Shown here piece after piece: positions 17,515 to 27,000 of a stretch of DNA of 64,000 bases (position 1 is its first letter; every line of letters begins with the position of its first letter). The notes beneath the pieces were generated by a model, which saw nothing but the letters and a program-made list of their open reading frames with translations, was not told the origin of the DNA and did no database searches. The position numbers were made by a program, and so were the translations under genes. The DNA lies in the NCBI GenBank assembly GCA_002083435.1, contig LWDJ01000044.1, positions 62,001 through 126,000 of the forward strand, read 5' to 3'. Origin of the DNA: Proteobacteria bacterium SG_bin6. GTDB taxonomy: Bacteria; Pseudomonadota; Alphaproteobacteria; Sphingomonadales; Sphingomonadaceae.

Positions 17515-18939
17515 ATGCGCGAGTTGCTCAATCACTTCATCGACGGCGCCTGGGTGGCAAGCGAGGGCGGCCGGCGGCACGAGGTGATCAACCCTGCGAC
17601 CGAAGCACCGTGCACCGTGATAACACTTGGCACCGCCGAGGATGTCGACCACGCGGTGGCCGCGGCGCGCACGGCGTTCGAGAACTTCTCGCGCACCAGC
17701 GTCGCCGATCGGCTGGCGCTGCTCCAGCGGATCATCGAGGCGTATAAGGCGCGCATCCCCGATCTTGCCCAGGCGGTGAGCGAGGAAATGGGGGCGCCGA
17801 TCGGCTTTGCGACCGCGGCGCAAGTGCCATCCGGCCTCGGCCACTTCATGGCGACCGCCAAGGCGCTCGAAACTTTCGCGTTCGAGCAGCAGCTCGGCCG
17901 CGCCAAGGTGGTGCATGAGCCGATCGGCGTCGTCGCGATGATCACGCCGTGGAACTGGCCGCTGAACCAGATCACCGCCAAGGTCGCCCCCGCGCTCGCC
18001 GCCGGCAACACGATGATCCTGAAGCCGAGCGAGGAAGCGCCCGCCTGCGCCGCGATCCTTGCTGAAATCATGGAAGCCGCCGGGGTGCCGGCGGGCGTGT
18101 TCAACCTGGTGAATGGCGATGGGCCCGGCGTCGGCGCCGCGCTTTCGGCACATCCGGGCGTCGACATGGTGAGCTTCACCGGCTCCACCCGCGCCGGGAT
18201 CGCGGTCGCGCAGGCGGCGGCGACCACCGTCAAGCGGGTGCATCAGGAGCTGGGCGGCAAGGCGCCCAACCTCGTGCTCGAAGGCGCCGACCTGGGCGCG
18301 GTACTGCCGCCCACGCTGACCGGCGTGCTTGCCAATAGCGGGCAGAGTTGCATCGCCCCCACCCGGCTGCTGGTCCACAAGACGCAGAAGGACGCCGCCG
18401 TGGCCGTCGCCAAGGCGATGTTCGAAGGGGCAGCCGTCGGCGATCCGACCGAGATGGGCCAGCATATCGGCCCGGTCGTCAACCGCGCGCAGTTCGAGAA
18501 GATCCAGAGCCTGATCCAGTCGGCGATCGACGAGGGCGCGACCTTGGTGACGGGCGGAACGGGCCGCCCGGACGGCCGGAATTCGGGCTATTATGTCCGC
18601 CCGACCGTCTTCGCCGATGTAACCCCCGAGATGCGCATCTGGCGCGAGGAAGTGTTCGGCCCCGTCGCGACGATCACCGATTATGACGATGCCGAGGAAG
18701 GGGTGCGGCTGGCGAACGACACGGTGTTCGGCCTCTCCGCCGCGGTCTCGGGCGATCCGGCCAAGGCCGCCGAAGTCGCGCCGCGGCTGCGCGCTGGTCT
18801 GGTGACGATCAACGGCTGGAGCCCAGACTCGGCGGCCCCCTTCGGCGGCTATAAGCAATCCGGCAATGGCCGCGAGTTCGGCAAGTTCGGGCTGGCCGAG
18901 TTCATGGAAGTAAAGACGATCACCGGGCTGCCGGGGTGA
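17515..18939 (+). CDS. Aldehyde dehydrogenase (NAD(P)+-dependent)
   Basis: Oxidises an aldehyde to its acid. The 474-residue protein has every catalytic element: Asn147 in TPWNWPL, Lys170 in ILKPSE, Glu245 in HQELGGKAPN and the nucleophile Cys279 in NSGQSCIAPT. ATG 17515 has a GGGAGAG ribosome site. The substrate is not assignable from sequence. The downstream ATP-grasp gene is 77 bases away with its own ribosome site. Confidence 0.94.
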   Translation: MRELLNHFIDGAWVASEGGRRHEVINPATEAPCTVITLGTAEDVDHAVAAARTAFENFSRTSVADRLALLQRIIEAYKARIPDLAQAVSEEMGAPIGFATAAQVPSGLGHFMATAKALETFAFEQQLGRAKVVHEPIGVVAMITPWNWPLNQITAKVAPALAAGNTMILKPSEEAPACAAILAEIMEAAGVPAGVFNLVNGDGPGVGAALSAHPGVDMVSFTGSTRAGIAVAQAAATTVKRVHQELGGKAPNLVLEGADLGAVLPPTLTGVLANSGQSCIAPTRLLVHKTQKDAAVAVAKAMFEGAAVGDPTEMGQHIGPVVNRAQFEKIQSLIQSAIDEGATLVTGGTGRPDGRNSGYYVRPTVFADVTPEMRIWREEVFGPVATITDYDDAEEGVRLANDTVFGLSAAVSGDPAKAAEVAPRLRAGLVTINGWSPDSAAPFGGYKQSGNGREFGKFGLAEFMEVKTITGLPG

Positions 18940-19016
18940 TGGCCTAGTTTCGCCCGATTTTCGCCGTCGCCACGATGCACGTCTGGCGCGATCGGCACGG
19001 CGAAAAGGAGCGATTG

Positions 19017-19919
19017 ATGCGGCTTGACCTGTTGATGCCCGCGCGCGGCGACGATTATGCCGCGATGGCCGCCGAGGAGGCCGAGCACTACGTCGCCGCC
19101 TTCGCCGCGAGAGGCATTACTCTCGGTCCGCTGCCTTGGAACGAAGCGCCGGGAATCGGGGACGCCGCGCTCGCGCTGTTCGCCTGGGGTTATCACCTCG
19201 CGCCCGAGCGCTGGCGGGAAGTGCTCGATCGCTGGCCCGCCGAGCGGCCGCTGCTCAACCCGCCGGCGCTGATCGCGTGGAACGTGCGCAAGACCTACCT
19301 CGCCGAGCTTGAGCGCAAGGGCGTGCTGATCGTTCCGAGCTGGTTCGGCGCGGCCACGCCAGCGAGCGTCGCTGCCGCCTTCGCGCGGTTCGGCTGCGAG
19401 GAGCTGGTGGTGAAGCCGCAGATCTCCGCCGGCAGCCATCAAACCCGGCGGCTCAAGCCGGGCGACCCCGTGCCACCACTTGCCGAGGCGATCCTGCAAC
19501 CCTTCCTGCCGGCGGTGGGCAAGGAGGGCGAGCTGTCGCTGCTGTTCATCGGCGGCACCTTCAGCCATGCGGTGCGCAAGGTCGCCAAGCCCGGCGATTT
19601 CCGTATCCAGCCGCAATTCGGGGGCCAGCTCTCGCGCTTTGACCCGCCCGCCGAGGCGCTGAGCGTCGCCACCCAGGCGCTCGCCGCGCTGCCCGAAGCG
19701 CCGGTTTACGCGCGCGTCGATCTGATCCGTCTGCCCGCCGGCTCGCTCGCGCTGATGGAGCTGGAGGTGATCGAGCCCGATCTCTACCCCGATCTGGGCG
19801 ACGATGTGCCGGGCAAGCTCGCCGACGCGGTCATCGCCTATATCGGCCAGGCCCAAAGGATTAGCGGCACCCCCGCCACCACCACCAGCAGCGACAGCGG
19901 CGCGCCGAGCCGGGCATAA
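19017..19919 (+). CDS. ATP-grasp enzyme, RimK/DcsG-like
   Basis: 300 residues. Weak but recognisable ATP-grasp layout: a pre-ATP domain (DLLMPARGDDY), an ATP-binding lysine region (EELVVKPQISAGSHQTRR, near 130-150), a central FIGGTFSHAVRKVAKPGDFR segment, and a C-terminal metal-binding block (ARVDLIRL ... LMELEVIEPDLY). ATG 19017 has AAAGGAG seven bases upstream. Proteins of this type are often called cycloserine-biosynthesis DcsG-like, but the true substrate here is unknown. The last 82 bases overlap the convergent permease gene. Confidence 0.8.
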   Translation: MRLDLLMPARGDDYAAMAAEEAEHYVAAFAARGITLGPLPWNEAPGIGDAALALFAWGYHLAPERWREVLDRWPAERPLLNPPALIAWNVRKTYLAELERKGVLIVPSWFGAATPASVAAAFARFGCEELVVKPQISAGSHQTRRLKPGDPVPPLAEAILQPFLPAVGKEGELSLLFIGGTFSHAVRKVAKPGDFRIQPQFGGQLSRFDPPAEALSVATQALAALPEAPVYARVDLIRLPAGSLALMELEVIEPDLYPDLGDDVPGKLADAVIAYIGQAQRISGTPATTTSSDSGAPSRA

Positions 19920-21610
19920 TCGCCGAAGCGATACCCCCCCGGCCCCATCACCAGCGTGTTGCACTGATGGCCGATGGGGGTGAGGAAATCGCACCCCGCC
20001 CCCACCGCCGTCGCCATCAGGAAGGCGTCGGGGCGGTAGCCGAGCTCGTGGGCGAAAGTGGCGGCGATCGGGGCCATCACCAGCACGGTCGCGGCATTGT
20101 TGAGGAACGGGGTCACCGCCATCGCCGCGACCAGGATCAGCCCGACCGCGCCCCATACCGGCAGCGCCTGGGCGAGCAGCGCGAGCTGATCGGCGATGAT
20201 GTCCGACGCGCCCGTCGTGCGCAGCGTGTCGCTCACCGGGATCAGCGCGCCGAGCATCACCAGGATCGGCCACTCAACCGCTTGATAAGCCTCGCGAACC
20301 GGCAGCGCGCCCAGGATCAGCACCGCGCCCGCCGCGGCGAAAAAGGCCACGGCGACCGGCACCGCCCCGCTCGCGGTCGCGACCATCGCCAGCGCGAGCG
20401 CGGCGACCGGGAGCAGCCCGTTGCGCGCGCTCCCCAGCCGCAGCACCCGCTCGGCGAGGGGCAGGCAACCGAGGTCGCGCAGCCGCTCCGGGAGCAGTCC
20501 CAGCGCCCCCTGGAGCACCACCACGTCGCCCCCGCGCAACGCGGTGTCGCCCAGCGCCGTCGCCAGCCGCTCTCCGGCACGCGAAATCGCGATCAAATTC
20601 ACCCCATAGCGCGCCTGCAGCCGCAACCGGCCCGCGCTCTGCCCGATCAGCGGCGAATCGGTGGTGACCACCGCCTCGATCACCCCCACGTCGTCGCCCT
20701 TGGCATCTTCGGGCAGCGGCCGGTCCTGCCCGGCGAGCGCGAGCTTGTCGGTGGCGATCACCCGCTCCAACATATCGGGCGCGCCGCCCAGGATCAGCGT
20801 GTCGCCCGCGCGCAGCTCGGTCTCGGCCTGGACGGGGGTGCGGACCCCCGCGCGGAGCAGGCTCGCGATCGTCACCGCGCGTTCGTGGCGATCGAGGAAC
20901 GCCCGCACCGTCTCCCCCACCGCCGGCGAGCCCTCGCGCAGCTCGGCCTCGGTCACATAGCCGGTGATGTCGAGCGCGTCGCCCATCGTCGGCGCGGCGC
21001 GCCGGTCGGCCGGCAGCAGGCGATAGCCGAGCGCTAGGAAAGCCAGCCCCAGCAGCGTCAGCCCCAGCCCCACCGGCAGATAATCGAACATGTGGAAGGG
21101 CTCCCCCGTCATCTCCTGCCGCACCCGGCTGACGATGATGTTGGGCGAGGTGCCGACCAGCGTCATCAGCCCGCCGAGCAGCGAGGCGAACGCCATCGGC
21201 ATCAGGAACACCGAAGGGTTGGTGCCGGACCGCTTGGCGAGCTGGAAAGCGGCGGGCATCAGCATCGCCAGCGCGCCGATATTCTTGACCAGCGCCGAGC
21301 CGAAGCCGACCGCGGCGGTGAGCACCAGCAACTGGCTCCGCGTGTGCCGGGCATAGGGCGTCACCCGAGCGAGCGCCGCCTCGATCAGCCCCGATCGCTG
21401 CACCGCCGCCGAGATCACCAGCGCCGCGCCGACAATGATCACGATATCGTCCGAAAAGCCGCTAAACGCCGCCTTGGGCGAGACGATGCCGAGCGCGAGC
21501 CCCGCGAGCAGCGCGATGATCGCGACCACATCATAGCGGAACCGCCCCGACAGGAAGAGCGCCATCATGCCGGCCAGCAGCGCGATCGATTCGATCTGGG
21601 GGAGTGTCAC
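19838..21610 (-). CDS. SLC13/DASS-family permease with two TrkA-C domains
   Basis: An inner-membrane anion or dicarboxylate-type transporter of 590 residues. An N-terminal membrane half has the family segment LMTLVGTSPNIIVSR. Two soluble RCK_C/TrkA-C-like domains follow (about 210-370, GYVTEAELREGSPAVGETV and GVIEAVVTTDSPLIGQSAG), then a C-terminal membrane half with VTPFLNNAATVLVMAP and FLTPIGHQCNTLVMGPGGY. GTG 21610 is chosen because the hydrophobic helix starts right after it; the frame is open to 21742. The substrate (sulfate, citrate or other) is not determinable. Confidence 0.88.
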   Translation of the reverse strand: MTLPQIESIALLAGMMALFLSGRFRYDVVAIIALLAGLALGIVSPKAAFSGFSDDIVIIVGAALVISAAVQRSGLIEAALARVTPYARHTRSQLLVLTAAVGFGSALVKNIGALAMLMPAAFQLAKRSGTNPSVFLMPMAFASLLGGLMTLVGTSPNIIVSRVRQEMTGEPFHMFDYLPVGLGLTLLGLAFLALGYRLLPADRRAAPTMGDALDITGYVTEAELREGSPAVGETVRAFLDRHERAVTIASLLRAGVRTPVQAETELRAGDTLILGGAPDMLERVIATDKLALAGQDRPLPEDAKGDDVGVIEAVVTTDSPLIGQSAGRLRLQARYGVNLIAISRAGERLATALGDTALRGGDVVVLQGALGLLPERLRDLGCLPLAERVLRLGSARNGLLPVAALALAMVATASGAVPVAVAFFAAAGAVLILGALPVREAYQAVEWPILVMLGALIPVSDTLRTTGASDIIADQLALLAQALPVWGAVGLILVAAMAVTPFLNNAATVLVMAPIAATFAHELGYRPDAFLMATAVGAGCDFLTPIGHQCNTLVMGPGGYRFGDYARLGAPLSLLVVVAGVPLILWAWPI

Positions 21611-22074
21611 GCAGGCGGAACGCTCGGCGGCGGGGCGGGGTTGCGTGGGGGGTGCGACGGGGACGGGAGGTTGGGCTGGTGGAGCGCGCAAGTGCATTGC
21701 TGCGAACGGGCCATGGCTTTTTGCCGCAGAACGGCGCCCCACGTTTGCCTACCACAGCCCTACCGTGCGATTTCCTAAGCCGGATGGCGGATGGCACAGC
21801 TTGCGCACAAGACAGCGCCACACCTGTGTGTCCATGCGAGGCGCATGCGATCTTCCCAGGGCAGCGGTACATCCCGCAAGCGATTGCCGACTTCACAACT
21901 CCGCCTATCCCAGCTATGTTCCTATAATGTTCTGATTTGGTGGTTGCTATATGCGGTCCGCAAGTTTTGCCGGATTCAATCCTGTAGGGTCTAGTCGTAG
22001 TGGCCACAGCCCGATAATTAACCGGATGTGGGCACTTGGGGAGCGCATAATCGAATGGGAGGCCGACGCGTTGG
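21611..22074. other. Gene-free junction upstream of darTG
   Basis: About 460 bases with no convincing gene on either strand; composition drifts lower in GC towards darT. The only promoter-like element is a perfect TATAAT at 21923-21928 on the plus strand, without a good -35, which would leave a leader of about 140 bases before darT. A GGGAGG ribosome site lies at 22057-22062. No tRNA fragment or clear attachment repeat was found. Confidence 0.5.
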
Positions 22075-22746
22075 ATGCTTGGCGCTCAAACGCCGTGCGG
22101 TCGGGCGTTGAGGGATCTCGGCCCGGAAAGGGCCTTCATCTTTCGCATCATCCATCGCGACAATCTCGGCTGGATCCTACAGCATGGGATGCACTGCCGC
22201 AGCTCCGGTCTGGCCGATCCGAACTATGTAGATATCGGCAATCCCGACCTCATTGGCAAGCGCAGCGTCCGGCCAGTGCCGCTTCCGCCGGGTGGCACTC
22301 TCAGCGATTATGTTCCGTTCTATTTTACGCCGCGAACGCCCATGCTGCTCAATATCAAGACCGGCTTCAACGGCATACGTCAGAGACAGAATACGGAGAT
22401 CGCAATTCTCGTATCCAGTCTCCGTCATATTGCCGCGCGCGGATATCCATTCGTCTTCACGGACAAGCATGCATATCCGCCGACCACGCGTTATTTCAAC
22501 GATTTGGCTCGACTTGACGTGATCGACTGGGCCATCCTTCAGAATAGCGACTTCAAGCGCGATCTCGACGACCTCGGTAAAGTCGAGCGTTATCAAGCGG
22601 AGGCGCTGATCCACGGACAGGTTCCGCTCGATGGTCTTCTCGGCATTGCGTGCAGCAGTCACGCTGTGACCGGCGAATTGCAGGCGCTGGTCGACGCGGC
22701 AGGCGTTAACCTCAAGGTGGCTTCACGGCCCGGATGGTATTTTTGA
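22075..22746 (+). CDS. darT: DarT DNA ADP-ribosyltransferase toxin
   Basis: A 223-residue toxin of the DarT (DUF4433) family, which attaches ADP-ribose from NAD+ to bases of single-stranded DNA and blocks replication; known in phage defence. Diagnostic segments are FRIIHRDNLGWIL (NAD-binding N-terminus), DYVPFYFTPRTPML, FVFTDKHAY and RYQAEALIH with the presumed catalytic Glu176. The DYVPFYFTPR and ERYQAEA pattern fits the DarT2 type. It starts with ATG and GGGAGG 12 bases upstream; a slightly shorter start is possible. It overlaps darG as TGATG. Confidence 0.92.
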   Translation: MLGAQTPCGRALRDLGPERAFIFRIIHRDNLGWILQHGMHCRSSGLADPNYVDIGNPDLIGKRSVRPVPLPPGGTLSDYVPFYFTPRTPMLLNIKTGFNGIRQRQNTEIAILVSSLRHIAARGYPFVFTDKHAYPPTTRYFNDLARLDVIDWAILQNSDFKRDLDDLGKVERYQAEALIHGQVPLDGLLGIACSSHAVTGELQALVDAAGVNLKVASRPGWYF

Positions 22747-23828
22747 TGATCATTTACACCGAAGGAAATCTGCTCGAGGCCAAGGCCGAAGCGCTCGTGA
22801 ACACCGTCAACACCGTCGGCGTTATGGGCAAAGGCATCGCCCTTATGTTCAAGGAGGCCTTCCCCACCAACCTTCGCGCGTATGAAGTGGCCTGCAAGTC
22901 GGGCGAGGTCCAGATCGGTCATATGTTCGTGACCGAACGGCTCGACCTCATGGGTCCACGGTGGATCATCAACTTCCCGACTAAAAAGCATTGGCGTCAC
23001 CCTTCAAGGCTCGAATGGATTGACCAAGGCCTCGATGACCTGCGGCGCGTCATTATGATGCACCAGATCCGGTCAATCGCACTACCGCCGCTCGGGAGCG
23101 GCAACGGCGGCCTGCCTTGGCCCAAGGTCCGCGACCTCATCGAGCGCAAGCTGGGTAGGCTCGAAGGGGTGGAGACCATCGTCTATCAGCCGACTGCGGC
23201 TTACCAGAATGTCGCTAAGCGCTCGGGGGTGGAAAAGCTCACACCCGCCCGCGCTATCGTGGCCGATCTAGTGCGCCGCTATTCGGTCCTCGGCTTCGAA
23301 TGTTCGCTGCTCGAAATCCAAAAGCTCGCTTATTTCGCGGAACGAAGCATGGCCAGTCTCGGTCTTGGCAAAACGCTCGACCTGCGTTTCGAGGCAAATC
23401 GGTACGGCCCTTATGCCAACCGGCTCAGCCATCTCCTCGACGCGCTCGATGGCAGCTATTTGCACAGCCACAAAAGGATCGCGGATGCGGGCGCATTGGA
23501 CACGATTTGGTTCGACGATGCTAAGAAGGAGCGGATCGCGGTCTATCTCGGTTCGGAGGGTAAGTCCCTGCTGCCAGCCCTAGACCTTACCGATCAGGTT
23601 ATCGACGGTTTCGAGACACCCCTTGGCATGGAGCTGCTAGCCACCGTCGACTGGCTGATCGAGAATGGCGCCGAGCCGACGATCAAAGGCATCAGGGCCG
23701 GGATCAAAAACTGGCCGGCCGGGGAGGATGCCGCGCGACGCAAGACCGGTTTGTTCGAAGATCACTCTATCGAGATCGCGATCGGCCGGCTTGGGGCGTG
23801 GCCCGCTAGCCGCATCGCAGTCGTCTGA
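22746..23828 (+). CDS. darG: DarG antitoxin: macrodomain ADP-ribosyl-DNA glycohydrolase
   Basis: 360 residues. The N-terminal ~155 residues form a macrodomain (YTEGNLLEAKAEALVNTVNT, VGVMGKGIAL, INFPTKKHWRHPS, ALPPLGSGNGGLPW) that removes ADP-ribose from DNA; the Lys in the NFPTKKHW segment corresponds to the catalytic lysine described for DarG. The C-terminal ~200 residues (LLEIQKLAYFAERS, FEANRYGPYANRLSHLLDAL) are the DarG domain that binds and blocks DarT directly. ATG 22746 shares its A with the darT stop TGA, so toxin and antitoxin are translationally coupled, toxin first. No truncation is seen. Confidence 0.93.
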   Translation: MIIYTEGNLLEAKAEALVNTVNTVGVMGKGIALMFKEAFPTNLRAYEVACKSGEVQIGHMFVTERLDLMGPRWIINFPTKKHWRHPSRLEWIDQGLDDLRRVIMMHQIRSIALPPLGSGNGGLPWPKVRDLIERKLGRLEGVETIVYQPTAAYQNVAKRSGVEKLTPARAIVADLVRRYSVLGFECSLLEIQKLAYFAERSMASLGLGKTLDLRFEANRYGPYANRLSHLLDALDGSYLHSHKRIADAGALDTIWFDDAKKERIAVYLGSEGKSLLPALDLTDQVIDGFETPLGMELLATVDWLIENGAEPTIKGIRAGIKNWPAGEDAARRKTGLFEDHSIEIAIGRLGAWPASRIAVV

Positions 23829-24000
23829 AAGGGAGCCATGGCTGGAACGCAGATCTATGCTTGGAGGCCATTGGGGTAATCGATCAAGGCGTCATCCGGC
23901 TATGTAGGGCGCAAAACCAAACGGATCGTCCCCCCCGACTGGCATCCCTCAACCCCACCCTGCCAGTTCACGCCTCGGTCAGCAAGCAACCCCCCACCCC

Positions 24001-27000
24001 CTAATAATCCTTGCTCACCCGCGCGTTGATGCTCTGCCGTCCGAGCGTCGAGATCGTCGACAGGATCGACAGCCACCGCGTCACCCGGAACTCGACCTGG
24101 GTCGCCGAATAGCCCTGGCCGTCGGTGATGATCTCGGCATAGAGCCGCCGCGTGATGTATTTCCCCGCCGCGACCGAGGTGGTGCGGCCGATCTGCTGGT
24201 CGGGCGGCAGGATGCGCAGCCGGTCGAGCCCCACCACCCGGCGCAGCGAGTTGATCGGGTTCAGCCCCGTCCCGCCATTTTGCAGCGCCGATACCGCCGC
24301 CGCCAGCTGCAACGCCTCGGGCGCGGACAGGCTGGTGATCGAGGTGCCGAACAACAGGCGTGACAGCAGCTCGTCCTGCGGCAGCGCGGGGTTGCTCGAG
24401 AACAGGATCTCGGGCTTGGTCGAGGGGCCGGTGACGCGGATCGTGGCGGACAGGCCGGTGGTGGTCGCGTCGGCCTCGATATCGAGCGCGGGGTCGGGCG
24501 GCGAATTGCCAAGGAAGCGGATCACCCCGCGGCGGATATCGAACTGGCGGCCCGAAAATTCATAGGTGCCGCGGATGATCTGCGCGCGGCCGCCGATCGT
24601 CGGCGCCTCGGCGATCCCGCCCAGCTGCATGTCCGCCGACCAGAAGGAGGTGAGGCCGAGCCCGGTCACCGACAGCGCGTCATCGGTGCGGGCGTGAACG
24701 TCGAGCCGCCAGCTGCCCTGCGGCGCCTCCGCCTCCACCTCGCCGCCGGGCAGGTTGATCTCGCGCAGGTTGAGCCTGGGCACCGCCGCCGCCTGCACCG
24801 CCTGCCCCAGCCGATAGCGCGCGACATCGAGCCGCACATCGCCCGCGATCAGCCCGCCATCGCCGTCCGAGCGGATGCTCAAGGGGCCGGTGATCGTCGC
24901 GCCGATGTCGTCGCGGTTGATCATCACCGCGCGGCTCGCCTGCAGCTTCAGGTCCATGCCGAAGCCGTTGACCGCGGCGAAATCGAAGCTGCCCGATCCC
25001 GTGACGCGCCCGCCGCGCCCGGCGTCCGCCGCGAAATTGTCGATCGTGAGGCGCGATCCGCTGAAGCGCCCGTCGCCGGTCACGTTGGTGAGCACGGTGC
25101 CGGTGCGCGTGCTCTCGATCCGCGCGCCCTTCGCCCGCAGCAGCCCGCGGATGCTGGGGTTGTTCACCCGCCCGCCGAGATCGGCGCCGATCGCGACCGG
25201 GCCGGACAGGTCGAACAGCTCGATGCCGGTGAGCCGCCAGAGCGTGTCCGCCGGCCCATCATAGCGCAGCTGCGCGAACAACGGCGCGTTGGTGAGCCGG
25301 TCGACCAGGGCTTCGCCGGCGAGCGGGGTCAGCAGCGCCTGGGCGCGGCCGATCGTCTTGCCGCCCGATGCCATCACCGCGCGCATCGCCGCGCGGTCGG
25401 TCTGCAGGATGCCCGCCAGGCCGAACTCGACCGGCTGCGAGCGCAGCACCAGCCCGGCGCGGCTCAACCCCCGCACCCGCAGATCGACGCGGCCCGTCGG
25501 CGCCCCGCCGCGCGCCTGGGCGTAGCTGAGCTTGCCGGAGGCGCTGCCGGACAGCCCCAGCCCCGGCACCGCGAGATCGAGGATCGTCATCGGCAGATTA
25601 TCGAGCGCGGCATCGAGCGCGGCGCTGTCCTTGGCGAAGCGACCGCTGATGCTGCCGGTGCCGCCGGCGAAGCCCAGCCGGGTGTCGGCGATCCGCCATG
25701 CCTCGCCCTCGCGCGTCACGATCGCGGCGTTTTCGAGCTTGAGCGGGCGCCGCTCGATCTGGCCGCTCGCGCGGATCGTGTAGCGATCGGGGGTGATGTC
25801 GGCATCGGCGGTCAGGTCGAAGGCGGCGCCGCGCGCGCCGGCCAGCCACACGGTCGCGGTGCCGGTGCCGTTGCGCAGCGTCGCGCTCGCCGAGAAGCGG
25901 CCGAGCGCGAGCGTCCCCTGGCGCAACCCCTGCCCCTCGGCCCGCGCCGCGATCGTCGCGCCCTCGGGATCGAGCAACGCGGTCACGTCGAGCCGCCCGC
26001 GCCGCAACCGGGTGTCGCCGAAGCGCGCATTGTCCGCCGCGAGTAGCGCCGCGACGCGCTGATGCCCTTCGACCGGCGCGAAATCGATCCGCCCGCTCGC
26101 CGCGCCGTCCACGCTCAGCCGCCCCTCGAACCCATCGGGCTGCGAGGTGAGATCGCCGCGCCCGTGCATGTCGGCGACATCAAGCGCCGCGACCCGCACC
26201 ACCGTGCGCTGCCCCTCGGCGATCAGCAGCGCGCCCTGGCCGGTAAAGGCGCCAAGCGTCGAGCCGCCCTGCGCGCGCCAGTCATAGCCGGGCGCGGTGG
26301 GGTCGAGATGCGCGGTCACATCGGCCAGGCCCAGCGCATCGGCGGGGCGTGGCAGGCGCAGGTCGATCGTCGGGCGTTCCAGCCGGCCGTCGATCACCAG
26401 CGCCGCGATCGGGCCATAGCGCGCCTGGGTGCCGGTCGCCTCGAAATGCACCTCGGAGCTGTCGGCGCGGCGATAGCCTTGCGCGGTCAGGCGGATATCG
26501 GGCGCGGTAACGGTCAAATCCTGGAAGCGCAGGATCTTGTCGGGCGCCTGGATGAAGCGGGTCGCGAGCCGGGGCAGCCCGGCGGCGAGATGCTGGAACA
26601 GCTCATTGTCCAGCCGCAGCACCCGCGCCTCGGCGGTGCCGGCGAACACTTCGCCCTGCCCGCCCGGCGCCGGGCGCACCGTCAGCCGCCCGCCGCCCGT
26701 CACCAGCCCGAGCCCGTGCAGCTCGAGCCGGGGAATGGCGGCGTCGATCACCGCCAGAAAGTCGGGCCGGCCGATCGCGAAGCGCGCCTCGATGGCGGCG
26801 TTCAGCAGCTTGGTGCGCAGCTTCAGCCCGCGCCCGGTCGCCCAACCATTGGCGATCACCATCGCCCCTTCCAGCCGGGGCGCGAGCAGGATGTCCCCGA
26901 TCAGCGGATCGACCCCGCTCACCCGCCGCGCCGTGCCGCTCACCGGGATTACCGTGCCATTGCCGGTGATCCGCCCGCGCCCGGCGAGCCGGATATCGTC

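Noticed and set aside
21951..22517. 188-codon plus-strand frame overlapping darT
   Set aside because: It overlaps the clear DarT domain in another frame and turns into Ser/Arg/His-rich noise.
22075..23828. Reading darTG as an undescribed system
   Set aside because: Both proteins match the known DarT (DUF4433) and DarG macrodomain families end to end; unusual only in location.
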